A program made the position numbers and the translations under genes. A DNA stretch of 52,772 nt from Robiginitomaculum sp. (lineage in GTDB: Bacteria; Pseudomonadota; Alphaproteobacteria; Caulobacterales; Maricaulaceae). The number at the start of each line of letters is the position of its first letter. The first letter of the stretch is position 1. The DNA lies in contig JAUZSF010000007.1 of NCBI GenBank assembly GCA_030949705.1, positions 1-52,772 of the forward strand. Direction: 5' to 3'. The notes under the pieces are model-generated. The model saw only the letters and a program-made list of their open reading frames with translations, was not told the DNA's origin and made no database searches. Below, in pieces: positions 28,145 through 38,800 of the stretch.

Positions 28145-28346
28145 GTACATTGTCACCGTCGTGGACCTGGCATCAGTATGGAAAATGTTTTGCAGTCATT
28201 CACCGGAAACATCCCTCGAATAAAATTAAAATTATTGCTTGTCGATAAAACTATTATCGTATAACAATATTTTTTTATCGAAAACCATGCGAGCCTTGAG
28301 TCGCAAGCAAGGCTATTCACGCTTGGGAAAACAGTGGGGTTATCGC
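28145..28346. promoter_or_regulatory. Leader/promoter region of the ABC-peptidase operon
   Basis: AT-rich region with a palindrome CGATAA-aacta-TTATCG (28243-28259) next to a TATAAC that could act as a -10 box, and a later hairpin AGCCTTG...CAAGGCT (about 28290-28313). Together with the preceding bases it forms the 449-base gap between the rpmF and ABC-ATPase starts, which also contains the candidate RNA. No open frame with a ribosome site is seen in it. Confidence 0.35.
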
Positions 28347-29214
28347 GTGCTCAGTATTTCCAAAATTTCCAAATCCTTTGGCAAGATCAAAGCCATTAAC
28401 AATGTCTCTCTTGATCTGAAGCCAGGCATGTTTGGCCTGTTGGGCCCCAATGGCGCCGGCAAATCCACCCTGATGCGCTCGATTGCCACCCTGTTGCAAC
28501 CCGACAGCGGCACCATCTCCCTTAACGGCACGGATATTGCCAAAAAACCCCCAAGTGATGCGCGAAACCCTGGGCTATCTGCCGCAGGATTTTGGTGTTT
28601 ATCCCCGCATGAGCGCCTTGGCCCTGCTTGACCACCTGGCCATCCTGAAAGGGGTTCGCAATACAAAGGAACGGCGCAAACAGGTGGAAGAATTGTTACG
28701 CGCGGTGAATTTGTGGACCATGCGCGGGGCCGCGGTGGCTACCTATTCTGGCGGCATGAAACAACGTTTTGGCGTGGCCCAGGCCCTGCTTGGCGATCCC
28801 AAAGTATTGATTGTAGATGAGCCCACCGCCGGGCTGGACCCCTTTGAGCGCCAACGCTTTTTGGACCTGCTCAGCGAGGCCGGTGAAGACAAGATCATTA
28901 TTCTTTCCACCCACATTGTCGATGATGTACGCGACCTTTGTCCGGACATGGCGATAATGGGCGAAGGCGAGATTGTGGCACGCGGTGCCCCCGAAGACCT
29001 GATCGCCAAAATCAAGGGCAAGGTGTGGCGTAAAAAGGTGGAAAAGGCCGATGTTGATGCCTTGAAAGAGAAATACAAAGTGCTCTCCACCCGTCTACTC
29101 ATGGGCGGCGTAATCATCAGCGTACTGGCCGATGCGCCCCCCGAAGCGGGATTTGAAGGCGATGAGCCAAACCTGGAAGATGCCTATTTCGCCCACCTGT
29201 ATCGCTTGGTCTAG
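28347..29214 (+). CDS. ABC transporter ATP-binding protein (one frameshift)
   Basis: ATPase of an ABC-2 type transporter. Motifs: Walker A LGPNGAGKSTLMRSI (first part), then after the break Q-loop GYLPQDFGVYP, signature YSGGMKQR, Walker B VLIVDEPTAGLDP and the His switch ILSTHIVDD. The first frame ends prematurely because of one extra base in the AAAAAACCCCC run at 28542-28552; without it the text reads DIAKKPQVMRETLGYLPQ and the protein is ~288 residues. The start is uncertain: I use a GTG at 28347 just before LSISKISKSFG, but an ATG at 28287 is possible. The stop lies nine bases before the permease/peptidase fusion gene, so the two form a transport unit. Confidence 0.88.
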
Positions 29215-29223
29215 GAGCGCATC

Positions 29224-32200
29224 ATGTTAGGCAAACTCATAGGCTTTGAGATTAAATTTCATACCCGACAAGTCGGGTTCTGGATCACCATTGCCATCAT
29301 GTTCCTGTTGGGCGCGCTGGTAATGTCAACAGATGCCATATCCATCTCCTCCAGCGCCGGGGAAAAGGTCAAGGCCAACGGAGCCATCACCCTGGCCCTG
29401 CAGATTTCGGTGCTCAGTCTGGCCTCGATATTTTTTGGAGCCATCTTTGTGGTCAGCGGCGTTATGCGCGACAGCGTCTATAAAGCGCTGGAAATGGTCC
29501 ACGCCACCCCCGTAACCACCCGAGATATGACACTATCGCGCATGATTGGCGTTTTTGTCGCCACGTTTTTATGCATTTTTGGCGCGGTTCTTGGCCTCTT
29601 TGCCGGCCAGTTTGCTCCCTGGATTGACAAGGACACGCTGGGGCCAATCAACCCGCTATATTTCCTGCAACCCACTCTGGTGTATGTGGTGGTCAACACC
29701 CTGCTGATCAGCGGCCTTTTCACCACCATTGCCGCCATCACCCGCAATCGGGCGCTGGTTTATGTCAGCGCCGTAGCCCTCTTTATCTTCTATACCATGA
29801 GCAGCTTTTTTGTCGGTCAGGATGCCTCCGACCTGCTCACCTCTCTGGCGGACCCCTTTGGTTCCAATGCACTGGCTGTAACCACAGAATTCTGGCCCGC
29901 AGCCGAACAAAACACCCATATGTCACCCCTAGGGGGCTATATTGGCCTGAACCGCCTGTTGTGGGGTGGCGTTGGTCTGATCCTGCTCGTGGCCAGTTTT
30001 GGATTGTTCAAGCGCGGCCTGGCCTCTGGCAAAGTCAAAAAGCGCGAAATAGACGACCAAAGCAGCACCGGGCGCATCGTATTGCATCCTGTCAAAACCC
30101 GTCAGGCGCCTTTGCGTGCCTTTATGGTGCGCCTGCGTTATGAGTATCTGACCACGGTCAAAAGCATTCCCTTTATTATCCTGACCCTGTTGGCCATCGC
30201 GCTTTTTGGCCTGACGGTTTATGTGCAAATGAAGTTTCTGCCCAATCCGGCTTTGCCTACCAGCCTGCAAATGATCCAGACCGTGGTTGGCTCGCTGGCC
30301 ATCCCGCTGTTGATCATCATGGTGTTTTTCAGTGGCGAGATCATCTGGCGGGACAACACCTCTGGCATTACTGAAATTCTGGACGCCAGCCCGGTTCACA
30401 ACTGGCCATTGATGGCCAGTAAATGGCTGGCGCTGATCCTGGTCACCATTACCATTATGACCATCGGCATCGTCTTTGGCATGATCTCCCAAATGGTTCT
30501 GGGGGATGTGCCGGTCAATCCGGGCATCTATCTGAAATTCACCTTCATGTCCTTTGCGCCGCGCATCATCCTGTTCAGCATGCTGGTTCTGTTCATTCAG
30601 AACTTTATGCCCAATCGGGTGATTGGCATGCTGGCTTCGGGCGCGCTGGTAATCTTTTTCTTCTTCATCGTCGGCAGCCTGCCCTTTTCTCATCCGTTAA
30701 TGGTATTTGGCAGCGTGCCCACGGGACGGCTTTCCGAAATCAATGGTTTTGCCAGCCTGATCCGTTTTGAATGGTTTGGCCTGTATTGGAGCTCCCTGGC
30801 GGCGCTCTTTGCGGTGCTCAGTATCTGGCTATGGCGGCGCGGCTTGCAAAGTGGTCTGTTGATCCGCCTGAAAACCCTAGGCAAGCGCCTGAGTGTGCCG
30901 TCGGCAGCCTTGGCCAGCGTGCTTCTGCTGACCTTTATCGGTTCGGGCCTCACCATCTACAAAGCCTATAAAGACAACCATTTTCGCACTCAAAAACAAA
31001 ACGAGCTGCGTCAGGTGGCGTGGGAAAAACTGTTGGGTGAAGAACGTAAAAGGCCACAACCCAAAGTGCGCTCGGTCGAGGCGGATATAACCTTTAATCC
31101 ATCCGTAAAAACGGCCCTCGTCAAAGGCCGCTATGTGATCGAAAATACCACCGGCAAACCTCTGGAAGAGGTCTATATCAGCATGCCCTTGCAAAAGAAG
31201 GAAGATAACCGCCTTCTGGTTATCGACGGGGCCAGACAGGTTACCGATGGCGACCATATTGCAGAGATCAACAATTTTGGCGTGCGCATTTATCGCTTTG
31301 ATCCGCCTTTGCCCCCCGGCGCCAAAACACAAATGCAGTTTGAAACCTTCATTCGCGCGCCCAGCCTTGGTGACAATCAGCCGATTTTGCACAATGGTAC
31401 CTTCGTGAACAATTTTGCCGTCATGCCGCAAATCGGTGTGCAGGATAACCGCCTGACCAATCCGGACAAGCGTCGCAAATATGGTCTGCCCAAGCTGGAA
31501 AAACGGGCCGATCGCACCGATGTATCGGCCCGCGAACGGCACTTTATCAGCGCCTCTTCGGACTATGTGGATTTCAAGGCCAAAATCTGCACCGACAAGA
31601 GGCAAATCCCCATCGCCCCGGGCAAGTTGATTCGCGAGTATGAGGAAAACGGCAAAGCCTGTCGGGACTATCAGGCGATCAATCCAATCCTGAATTTCTT
31701 CTCATTCCTGTCGGCAGATTTCACCGTCAAGCGCGATGTGTGGAAAAACCCGAACGGCAAGGACGTTGAACTGGCGATCTATTATCACAAAGCCCATGAT
31801 TACAATGTCGATCTGATGATCAAGGCCATGAAAAAATCGCTGGATACCTATACCAAGACCTTTGGCCCGTATCAGTACAGCCAGATCCGTATTCTGGAAT
31901 TCCCCTATGGCGGTTTTGCGCAATCCTTTGCCGGCACCATTCCGTTCTCGGAACGCATCGGCTTTGTCATGGATCCGGGTGATCCCAAAGATAATGATAA
32001 TCTGGACCTGGCGACCTATGTGGTGATGCACGAAATTGGCCATCAATGGTTTGCTCACCAGATCGTGCCGGCCAACACCAAGGGCTTTAACGTGCTCTCC
32101 GAAGGGTTGACCGAAAACGCCGCCATGACCGCCTATGAGGCGGCTTTGGGTTGGCAAAAGGCGCGCCGGGTGCTGGAAACCCGCGCCATCCAGCAATATC

Positions 32201-32859
32201 TGACGGCCCGTACCGCGGATCGCGATACGGAACCACCACTGGCCCTGGCCGAACAACAGCAATATCTGGATTATAACAAGGCCAGTTGGGTATTTTGGGG
32301 CCTGAAGCAATATATGGGCAAAGACAAAATGCAGGGGGCCATTCGCGACTTCCTGCAGACGTTTGGCTCCAAAGGCCCGCCCTATCCCACCACCAAAGAA
32401 CTGGTTGACTTTTTGCGTGCTGCGGCAGGGCCGCAATGGCAGCAATTGATCACCGATTACTGGGATCGCATCACCTTCTGGGACCTAGGCTATGATGGCG
32501 ATGTTACCATCAAACCTAATGAAACCGGTGGATACACCGTGAACTTTACGGCGGTGGTAGACAAGAAGATCGCCTCCGAAGAAGATGGCAAGGAAACTTC
32601 GGTCACTGAAATTGATGGTGAGGAGCTCGATGAATGGGTGGAGATTGGTTTCTATGAGGAAGACCCCAAAGAAACCCTTGGTGACAAGTGGATGAAGCTG
32701 GAACGGGTTCATATTACCGACCCCAAAACCGAGCTGTCCTTTGATCTGGATGAGCGCCCTGCCTTTGTCCTTTTGGACCCGCGCCGTCTTTTGATCGAAC
32801 GCAATGTCAAAGACAATGTAAAGACACTTCCCAAGAAGAAACTTGCTTCCAAATCTTAA
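29224..32859 (+). CDS. ABC-2 permease fused to an M1-family metallopeptidase
   Basis: 1211 residues. The first ~590 hold about a dozen membrane helices of an ABC-2 type permease in two repeats (VGFWITIAIMFLLGALV; later FIILTLLAIALFGLTV), with the last span near LASVLLLTFIGSGLTIY. Then comes a periplasmic M1-type peptidase with the zinc motif HEIGHQWFAHQ (His936, His940) and third ligand Glu960 in VLSEGLTENA; the H-to-E gap of 19 residues is that of this fused family. A conserved YGG-like substrate strand (FPYGGFAQSFAGTIPFSE) lies before it. The start has AGGAGCGC behind it. With the ATPase upstream it would export and cleave, or sense, a peptide; the substrate is unknown. Confidence 0.93.
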   Translation: MLGKLIGFEIKFHTRQVGFWITIAIMFLLGALVMSTDAISISSSAGEKVKANGAITLALQISVLSLASIFFGAIFVVSGVMRDSVYKALEMVHATPVTTRDMTLSRMIGVFVATFLCIFGAVLGLFAGQFAPWIDKDTLGPINPLYFLQPTLVYVVVNTLLISGLFTTIAAITRNRALVYVSAVALFIFYTMSSFFVGQDASDLLTSLADPFGSNALAVTTEFWPAAEQNTHMSPLGGYIGLNRLLWGGVGLILLVASFGLFKRGLASGKVKKREIDDQSSTGRIVLHPVKTRQAPLRAFMVRLRYEYLTTVKSIPFIILTLLAIALFGLTVYVQMKFLPNPALPTSLQMIQTVVGSLAIPLLIIMVFFSGEIIWRDNTSGITEILDASPVHNWPLMASKWLALILVTITIMTIGIVFGMISQMVLGDVPVNPGIYLKFTFMSFAPRIILFSMLVLFIQNFMPNRVIGMLASGALVIFFFFIVGSLPFSHPLMVFGSVPTGRLSEINGFASLIRFEWFGLYWSSLAALFAVLSIWLWRRGLQSGLLIRLKTLGKRLSVPSAALASVLLLTFIGSGLTIYKAYKDNHFRTQKQNELRQVAWEKLLGEERKRPQPKVRSVEADITFNPSVKTALVKGRYVIENTTGKPLEEVYISMPLQKKEDNRLLVIDGARQVTDGDHIAEINNFGVRIYRFDPPLPPGAKTQMQFETFIRAPSLGDNQPILHNGTFVNNFAVMPQIGVQDNRLTNPDKRRKYGLPKLEKRADRTDVSARERHFISASSDYVDFKAKICTDKRQIPIAPGKLIREYEENGKACRDYQAINPILNFFSFLSADFTVKRDVWKNPNGKDVELAIYYHKAHDYNVDLMIKAMKKSLDTYTKTFGPYQYSQIRILEFPYGGFAQSFAGTIPFSERIGFVMDPGDPKDNDNLDLATYVVMHEIGHQWFAHQIVPANTKGFNVLSEGLTENAAMTAYEAALGWQKARRVLETRAIQQYLTARTADRDTEPPLALAEQQQYLDYNKASWVFWGLKQYMGKDKMQGAIRDFLQTFGSKGPPYPTTKELVDFLRAAAGPQWQQLITDYWDRITFWDLGYDGDVTIKPNETGGYTVNFTAVVDKKIASEEDGKETSVTEIDGEELDEWVEIGFYEEDPKETLGDKWMKLERVHITDPKTELSFDLDERPAFVLLDPRRLLIERNVKDNVKTLPKKKLASKS

Positions 32860-32863
32860 GATG

Positions 32864-32908
32864 CCCCCTTAAACTGTAAGCGGCTCAATTGGGCTGCTTA
32901 CAGGGGGA
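32864..32908 (+). promoter_or_regulatory. Hairpin that can hide the tdk ribosome site
   Basis: CTGTAAGC (32874-32881) pairs with GCTTACAG (32896-32903), and the CCCCC just upstream (32864-32868) can pair with the GGGGG (32904-32908) of the tdk Shine-Dalgarno, leaving TTAAA bulged. The start codon follows at 32913. Such a fold would reduce tdk translation, or it may act as a weak end for the peptidase transcript; no T-run follows. Confidence 0.5.
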
Positions 32909-32912
32909 GTTC

Positions 32913-33527
32913 GTGTCCAAGCTTTATTTCAGTTATGCCGCCATGAATGCGGGCAAATCCACCGTGTTGTTACAGGCCGCGCACAATTATGAAGAGCGCG
33001 GCATGCGCACCTGCCTGTTTACGGCGCGGGTGGACCAACGCGCCGGCGAAGGGCGCATCGCCTCGCGCATTGGCATTGCAAAAGATGCCCACTCGTTTGA
33101 AAGTCAGGACAACCTTCTTGAAAAAATCGAACACCTGCATAAAATTGGAAAGTTGAATTGTGTCCTTGTTGACGAGGCTCAATTTCTCACCCCTGCACAG
33201 GTATGGCAATTGGCCAATGTCGCTGATGATCTTGGTATTCCGGTGTTGTGTTATGGATTACGTACAGACTTTCAGGGCAAACTGTTTCCAGGCAGCGAAA
33301 CCTTACTTGCCATTGCCGACCAGTTACGCGAAATCCGCACCATCTGTTGGTGTGGATCCAAAGCCACCATGGTTTTGCGTCTTGATGAAAACGGCAAGCC
33401 CGTGCAAGAGGGGGCACAAGTCCATATTGGTGGCAATGACCAGTATATTTCCCTATGCCGACGACACTGGAAAATCCAGCAACTATCACCACAATCCAAT
33501 CAGTCTGAATCGTTAAGGAGAGCATGA
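32913..33527 (+). CDS. tdk: Thymidine kinase (type II)
   Basis: 204 residues from a GTG at 32913 behind GGGGGAG; the ATG-less upstream extension is not supported. It phosphorylates thymidine in the salvage pathway. Features: P-loop [11 protein letters not shown] (7-17), catalytic Glu88 in VLVDEAQFL, the lasso-like segment with [14 protein letters not shown], and a structural zinc site (ICWCGSKA and LCRRH). Length is typical. The stop TGA shares bases with the ATG of the next gene (TGATG), so those are coupled. A hairpin overlaps its ribosome site. Confidence 0.95.
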   Translation: MSKLYFSYAAMNAGKSTVLLQAAHNYEERGMRTCLFTARVDQRAGEGRIASRIGIAKDAHSFESQDNLLEKIEHLHKIGKLNCVLVDEAQFLTPAQVWQLANVADDLGIPVLCYGLRTDFQGKLFPGSETLLAIADQLREIRTICWCGSKATMVLRLDENGKPVQEGAQVHIGGNDQYISLCRRHWKIQQLSPQSNQSESLRRA

Positions 33528-34745
33528 TGTCCAAAGAGTTTGTTACGATTGCCACACTGTGTCTCTGTTTGGTGGCATGGACACCCACGGCGATGGCGCA
33601 ATCCGAAAAGCCTACCTGCGAGCAACAAGCACAAGACATTCAAACCGCTCAGGACAAAATTGATAAAACACGCAGAGCCTATTCCCAAAGCGCAAAAGTC
33701 TTGGATGAACGGTTGAAACTGGCCGATGCAGCCTATGAAAAAAAAGAGAATATGGATGCCTTGTGGGCTGATGTACTTTCCTCTCGCGATGTTGTCATGC
33801 CACGGGCCAAGGCTGCATTGACGGCGCTTAATAACGGTTATGCGCTGATGCAAAAGTATGTTTCTGCCGGATGCGATGACACGACAGCCACAGAACTGGA
33901 AGACCGGCGCAAACGGGGGGCCCTTCGCTATGAAAAAAGTATTACGGCATTAGAAAGTATCCCCCAAGACTGGGACACCTATTATAATCCTCCTCCCCCT
34001 CCAACCCCTGCCGAGTGCGAGGCATTGGACAACGCCCATAAAAAAGCTGAAGCAAAAGCAAAAGCCTACAGCCTCAAAAATGATGCAAAAATCGCGGCTT
34101 ACCGAAAGGCCAGATGGACCGTCAATGATGCCATTGACCTTGAACGCCCCTTTCGTAAAGAGTGGAAAAAACTCCTAAAAACCAGAAAAGCGGCACTACC
34201 AGCCACCAAAGGCTATGCAGACTTGATGAAAAATGTATTTGCACCAATACAAAAAAGGATTGAAAAACAATTGCGTTCAGATGACCTATAAAGAACAAAA
34301 GGCATTTGAAAGTAATGTTGATAAGGTCTTATCTGAAATCTCAGATAGCTACTCAAGAATGATAAAAATGCCCCTGAAGGCAGAAGACTATGTCGAAATG
34401 CGCCGAAAAACGACCACCCCAAGAGTCGGCATCATCAACAAAACGGATCAGATCCTGTGCTATTACCTGAATGGAACCGGCAAAGGCAAATGTGTCATCA
34501 AACCCAAAGGGACTAAAAGCGTCGAGTTAAAATCAGATACCCCTGGCAAACCGCAAAGCACGCTGTTGATCACAGAACGGATAAGCCGGAAAGATAATCA
34601 AGACGGTCAGGCACAGCCAGAAGGTATAAAAATCTGTGCAAAGCGGACCTTTGATCACCAGAGCGGTAGCAAGGCGTGGGTTATTAATACCGGCGTAGAA
34701 GACGGGTGTGCACTCCCCGCCGCAAAAGAGACCAAAGACCGATAA
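33527..34745 (+). CDS. Secreted coiled-coil protein of unknown function (probable frameshift)
   Basis: The first frame (33527-34291) has AAGGAG before its start and a signal peptide ([20 protein letters not shown], cleavage near AMA-QSEK), then charged helical segments and a proline stretch (YNPPPPPTPAECEAL). A second frame continues to 34745 without a signal peptide and with paired cysteines (ILCYYLN, GKCVIKP, KICAKRT, DGCALP). Removing one A from the A-run at 34251-34256 joins them as PIQKGLKNNCVQMTYKEQK, giving a 405-residue secreted protein. Two overlapping genes are possible but less convincing, since the second would be cytoplasmic with a disulfide-like pattern. Family unknown; coupled to tdk. 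Confidence 0.6.
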
Positions 34746-34753
34746 CAACAATA

Positions 34754-34788
34754 CAGTGACCTGCGGGCTTATCGCCTTCAGGTCACTG
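34754..34788. terminator. Hairpin between convergent genes
   Basis: CAGTGACCTG (34754-34763) pairs perfectly with CAGGTCACTG (34779-34788), with GGC/GCC pairing inside the loop. It lies in the 60-base gap between the secreted protein gene and the convergent nitronate monooxygenase gene. No T-run follows on either strand, so it may be a weak two-way terminator or a transcript-protecting fold. Confidence 0.5.
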
Positions 34789-34805
34789 CAATGCCAAGGT
34801 CTGCC

Positions 34806-35786
34806 TCAGGTACAAAGGCGAGCCTTGGCCGCCTCATACTGCGTACCCAGGCGAGACACCAGTTCTGCCACGGGGGGCACATCATGAATGGCCCCAATGC
34901 CCTGGCCACAACCCCATATATCGCGCCACGCCTTGGCATCTGAGGAACCACCCGAGCCAAAATTCATGGACGAGGGATCGGCCTCGGGCAGATTATCTGG
35001 GTCCATGCCAGCAGCCCTGATCGACGGGGCCAGATAATTGCCATGAATGCCGGTAAACAGCGACGAATTGACAATATCATTGGCATTCGAGTCCACTACC
35101 ATCTGCTTATAGGCTTCCTGGGCGCGAGCTTCTTGTGTGGCGATGAACATGGACCCCGCATAGGCCAGGTCAGCGCCCATGGCCTGGGCAGCCAGAATGG
35201 CATCCCCGGTGGCTATGGAGCCGGACAGCAAGAGCGGCCCGTCAAACCAGTCGCGGATTTCCTGGATCAGCGCAAAGGGCGATAACGGCCCCGCATGTCC
35301 CCCGGCCCCGGCGGCCACCGCAATCAGGCCATCGGCGCCCTTCTCGATCGCTTTGTGAGCAAAACGGTTATTGATGATGTCATGCAGTACCAGCCCGCCA
35401 TAAGAGTGCACTGCCTCGTTCACTTCGGGCCGTGCCCCCAGCGAGGTAATGACAATCGGCACCTGGTGCTTCACGCACAAGGCCACATCTTCTTCCAGAC
35501 GGGTGTTCGACCGGTGCACGATCTGGTTCACCGCAAAGAGTGCCGAAGGTGCATCCGGATTGGCCGCATCATAGGCCGCCAGTTCTTCCTTGATCTGTGC
35601 CAGCCAATCTTCCAGTTGTTCAATGGGGCGCGCATTCAGCGACGGGAACGCGCCTACAATGCCGGCCTTGCACTGGGCAATCACCAGCTCGGGGCCAGAC
35701 AGAATAAACATCGGTGCGCCAATCAGCGGCAGGCGCAAGCGCTCTTTTAAAAACGAGGGTAAAGACAAATCAAAGGCTCCCGGCAT
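34806..35786 (-). CDS. Nitronate monooxygenase-family FMN enzyme
   Basis: 326-residue TIM-barrel flavoprotein of the nitronate monooxygenase/2-nitropropane dioxygenase family, which oxidises alkyl nitronates; some members are fabK-like. Motifs: LPLIGAPMFILSGPELVIAQ-type opening, VGAFPSLNARP, the phosphate/active-site AAGAGGHAGPLSPFAL with the family's catalytic His, SGSIATGDAILAAQAMGADLAY and GSMFIATQEA. The start follows GGAGCC a few bases upstream. It is convergent with the preceding plus-strand gene and lies 62 bases downstream of mfd on the same strand. A detoxification role is inferred from family only. Confidence 0.9.
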   Translation of the reverse strand: MPGAFDLSLPSFLKERLRLPLIGAPMFILSGPELVIAQCKAGIVGAFPSLNARPIEQLEDWLAQIKEELAAYDAANPDAPSALFAVNQIVHRSNTRLEEDVALCVKHQVPIVITSLGARPEVNEAVHSYGGLVLHDIINNRFAHKAIEKGADGLIAVAAGAGGHAGPLSPFALIQEIRDWFDGPLLLSGSIATGDAILAAQAMGADLAYAGSMFIATQEARAQEAYKQMVVDSNANDIVNSSLFTGIHGNYLAPSIRAAGMDPDNLPEADPSSMNFGSGGSSDAKAWRDIWGCGQGIGAIHDVPPVAELVSRLGTQYEAAKARLCT

Positions 35787-35848
35787 AGTGATGAACAGTG
35801 TTCACTATGGTCACATTGTCCGTAGCCCGTGTCCAGAAAAATGCGGGT

Positions 35849-38800
35849 CTAATCAACCAAAGACGCAATCTCACGCACCGCCATTTCCACCCCGCGCAGG
35901 CGCTGCACTGGCTCGGGCCAATTACCCCGCATCACCAGTTTCTGGTCCGGGCGTAGCTTGTAACTGTTCGGGTTGCGCCCCATCAGCTCCACGAGACCCA
36001 GCGGGTTGGTAAAGGCGGCCCCCCGGAAGGTCAGCACCACGCCCTTTGGCCCGGCATCGGCTTTTTCAATCCCCGCCTTTTTGCACAGGGCCTTGATCTG
36101 CATCACGCTCAGCAAATGTCTTGCCTCGTCCGGCAGCGGGCCGAACCGATCGATCAGTTCGGCGGCAAAGGCCTCGCGTTCCTCATGGCTGTCGGCGCTG
36201 GCCAGACGGCGATAAAGCTGCAAACGCACATCCAGATCCGGCACATAATGTTCGGGGATCAACACGCTGACGCCAGTATTGATTTGCGGCGTCCATTCGG
36301 TATCACTCTGAGCATTGCCGGTTTTCATTTCAGCCACCGCCTCTTCCAGCATGGCCTGATACAGCTCGACCCCCACATCGCGGATTTGACCCGATTGCTC
36401 CTCGCCCAACAAATTGCCGCCGCCGCGCAAATCCAGATCATGGCTGGCCAGTGTAAAGCCTGCCCCCAGCGTATCCAGGGATGAGAGTACTTTGAGGCGT
36501 GCCTCTGCAGTTTTGGTGATTTTGAACTTTGCCGGAATGGTAAGGTAGGCATAGCCGCGCACTTTTGAGCGTCCGACCCGGCCACGCAGTTGGTATAATT
36601 GCGACAAGCCAAAGCGGTCCGCCCGGTGCACGATCAGGGTATTGGCGGTGGGAATATCCAGACCGGATTCAATAATCGTGGTCGAAAGCAACACATCATA
36701 ACGCCCCTCGTAAAACGCGGTCATAATGTCTTCCAACTCGGACGGACTCATCTGTCCATGGGCGACGATATAACTGACCTCGGGCACGCTATCGCGCAAG
36801 AACTGTTCAATCTCTTCAAGATCCAGTATGCGCGGCACCACAAAGAAGCTCTGCCCGCCGCGAAAGCGCTCACGAAGAAGCGCCTCACGCACCGTCACCG
36901 TATCAAAGGGGGCCACATAGGTGCGCACTGCCAGACGGTCCACCGGCGGTGTGGCAATCAAAGATAGCTCGCGAATACCGCTTAGTGCCATTTGCAAGGT
37001 GCGCGGGATCGGCGTAGCGGTCAGGGTCAGCACATGCACATCGGCGCGCAAGGATTTTAGCTGTTCCTTGTGGCGCACGCCAAAATGCTGTTCTTCATCA
37101 ATAATCATCAAGGCCAGATCGCGAAACTTCACCTGTTTGCTCAAAAGCGCGTGGGTGCCGATGACGATATCCATCTGGCCTGAGGCCAGCGCCTCCCGCG
37201 TGGCCTTGGCCTCTTTAGTCGTGACCAAACGAGACAGCCGCCCGATCCGGACCGGCCAACCGGCAAAGCGTTCCTTGAAGGTGCGATAATGCTGGCGGGC
37301 GAGCAAGGTCGTGGGCGCCACCACCGCGACCTGCCGTCCGGTCATGGCCACCACAAAGGCGGCGCGCAGCGCAATTTCGGTCTTGCCAAAGCCCACATCG
37401 CCGCAAATCAGCCGATCCATGGGGCGACCCTTGGCCAGATCGTCCAATACATCGGCGATGGAAGACAATTGATCATCGGTTTCGACAAACGGAAAGCGAG
37501 CGCAAAATTCGTCCCATTCCCCGGCCGGCGGCGCAATCACATCGGCAGTGCGCATTTCGCGGGCCGCAGCAATTTCGATCAGCTCGCCAGCCATATCGCG
37601 CAGGCGCTTTTTAGCCTTGGCCTTGCGGGCCTGCCACGCCGCCCCGCCCAGCTTGTCCAATGTGGCATTGGCCGATTCGCTGCCATAACGGGACAGAAGT
37701 TCGATATTCTCGACGGGCAGAAACAGCTTGTCCCCGCCCGCATAGTGCAATTCCAGACAATCATGGGGCGCTTCGCCCACATTCAGGGTCGTCAGTCCGA
37801 TAAAGCGGCCAATCCCGTGATCCACATGCACCACCAGATCTTCCGGGTGCAGGCTGGCCACTTCGGCGATAAAATTGGCGGCGCGTTTTTTACGCCGGGC
37901 ATGGGCCAGCCGGTCGCCCAGAATGTCCTGTTCGGCAATCACCGCAAAATCATCGGTTTCGAACCCATGATCCAGCGGCAAAACGGCCCGGGCAATGGCC
38001 TTGGCGGGCAAAGCGCCAAATTCAAAAAATGCCTCGATTTCCTTAATCCCGGCGACCCCATGGTCTTCCAGAACACCGGCGGTGCGTTCCGCCGATCCCG
38101 TAGACCACCCCACGATCAACACTTTTTTGCTATCCTGGCGCAATGTGTTGATATGGCCGCGTACCGCGTCATAAACATTGGTATTTGATGTGGACCGCTC
38201 GGCGGTAAAGACGCGCCCGGTCTTGCCCCCCGCATCCACCATGCCCGCCGCCGGTGGCAGTGGGAAAGGGGAAAACTGGCGAACATCCAGCCCCTCAATC
38301 AAGGCCGCAAATTGCGTATCATTCAGATAAAGCGCCGCCGGAGCCAGGGCCCGATAGGCCGGTGCCGACAAGCTAGAGGTACTGGTCTCGGCGGCTCCGT
38401 CGCGGCGGCTTTGGTAATAGTCCTCGACCATCTTGACGCGTTCCGACAGGGATTCATCCGCCAGATGATCCAGTGTGATCAGGGCATCAGGGCCAAAATA
38501 GTCAAACACGGTTTCCGTCTGCTCAAAAAACAGCGGCATCCAGTGCTCTATCCCCTGGGGGCGGGCACCGGCACTGACCGCATCATAAAGCGCATCGTTT
38601 TGCGCGGCACCAAAGGCGCGCACAAAGCCGGTGCGAAACCGCGAAATGCTCTGGGGCGTTAACAAGACCTCGCTGACCGGGGCCAGCGTGCCTTTGTCCA
38701 GCGTTTTTAACGAGCGCTGGGATTGTGGATCAAAGCTGCGAATGCTTTCCAGGGTGTCGCCAAAAAAGTCCAGGCGTATCGGCTCGGATCGCCCCGGCGG

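Noticed and set aside
29929..30693. 254-codon minus-strand open frame inside the permease-peptidase gene
   Set aside because: Antisense to confident membrane-helix coding sequence, with low-complexity H/Q/D-rich translation.
33527..34745. Programmed frameshift in the secreted protein gene
   Set aside because: No slippery heptamer plus downstream structure stands out, and the same one-extra-base pattern occurs in unrelated genes here.
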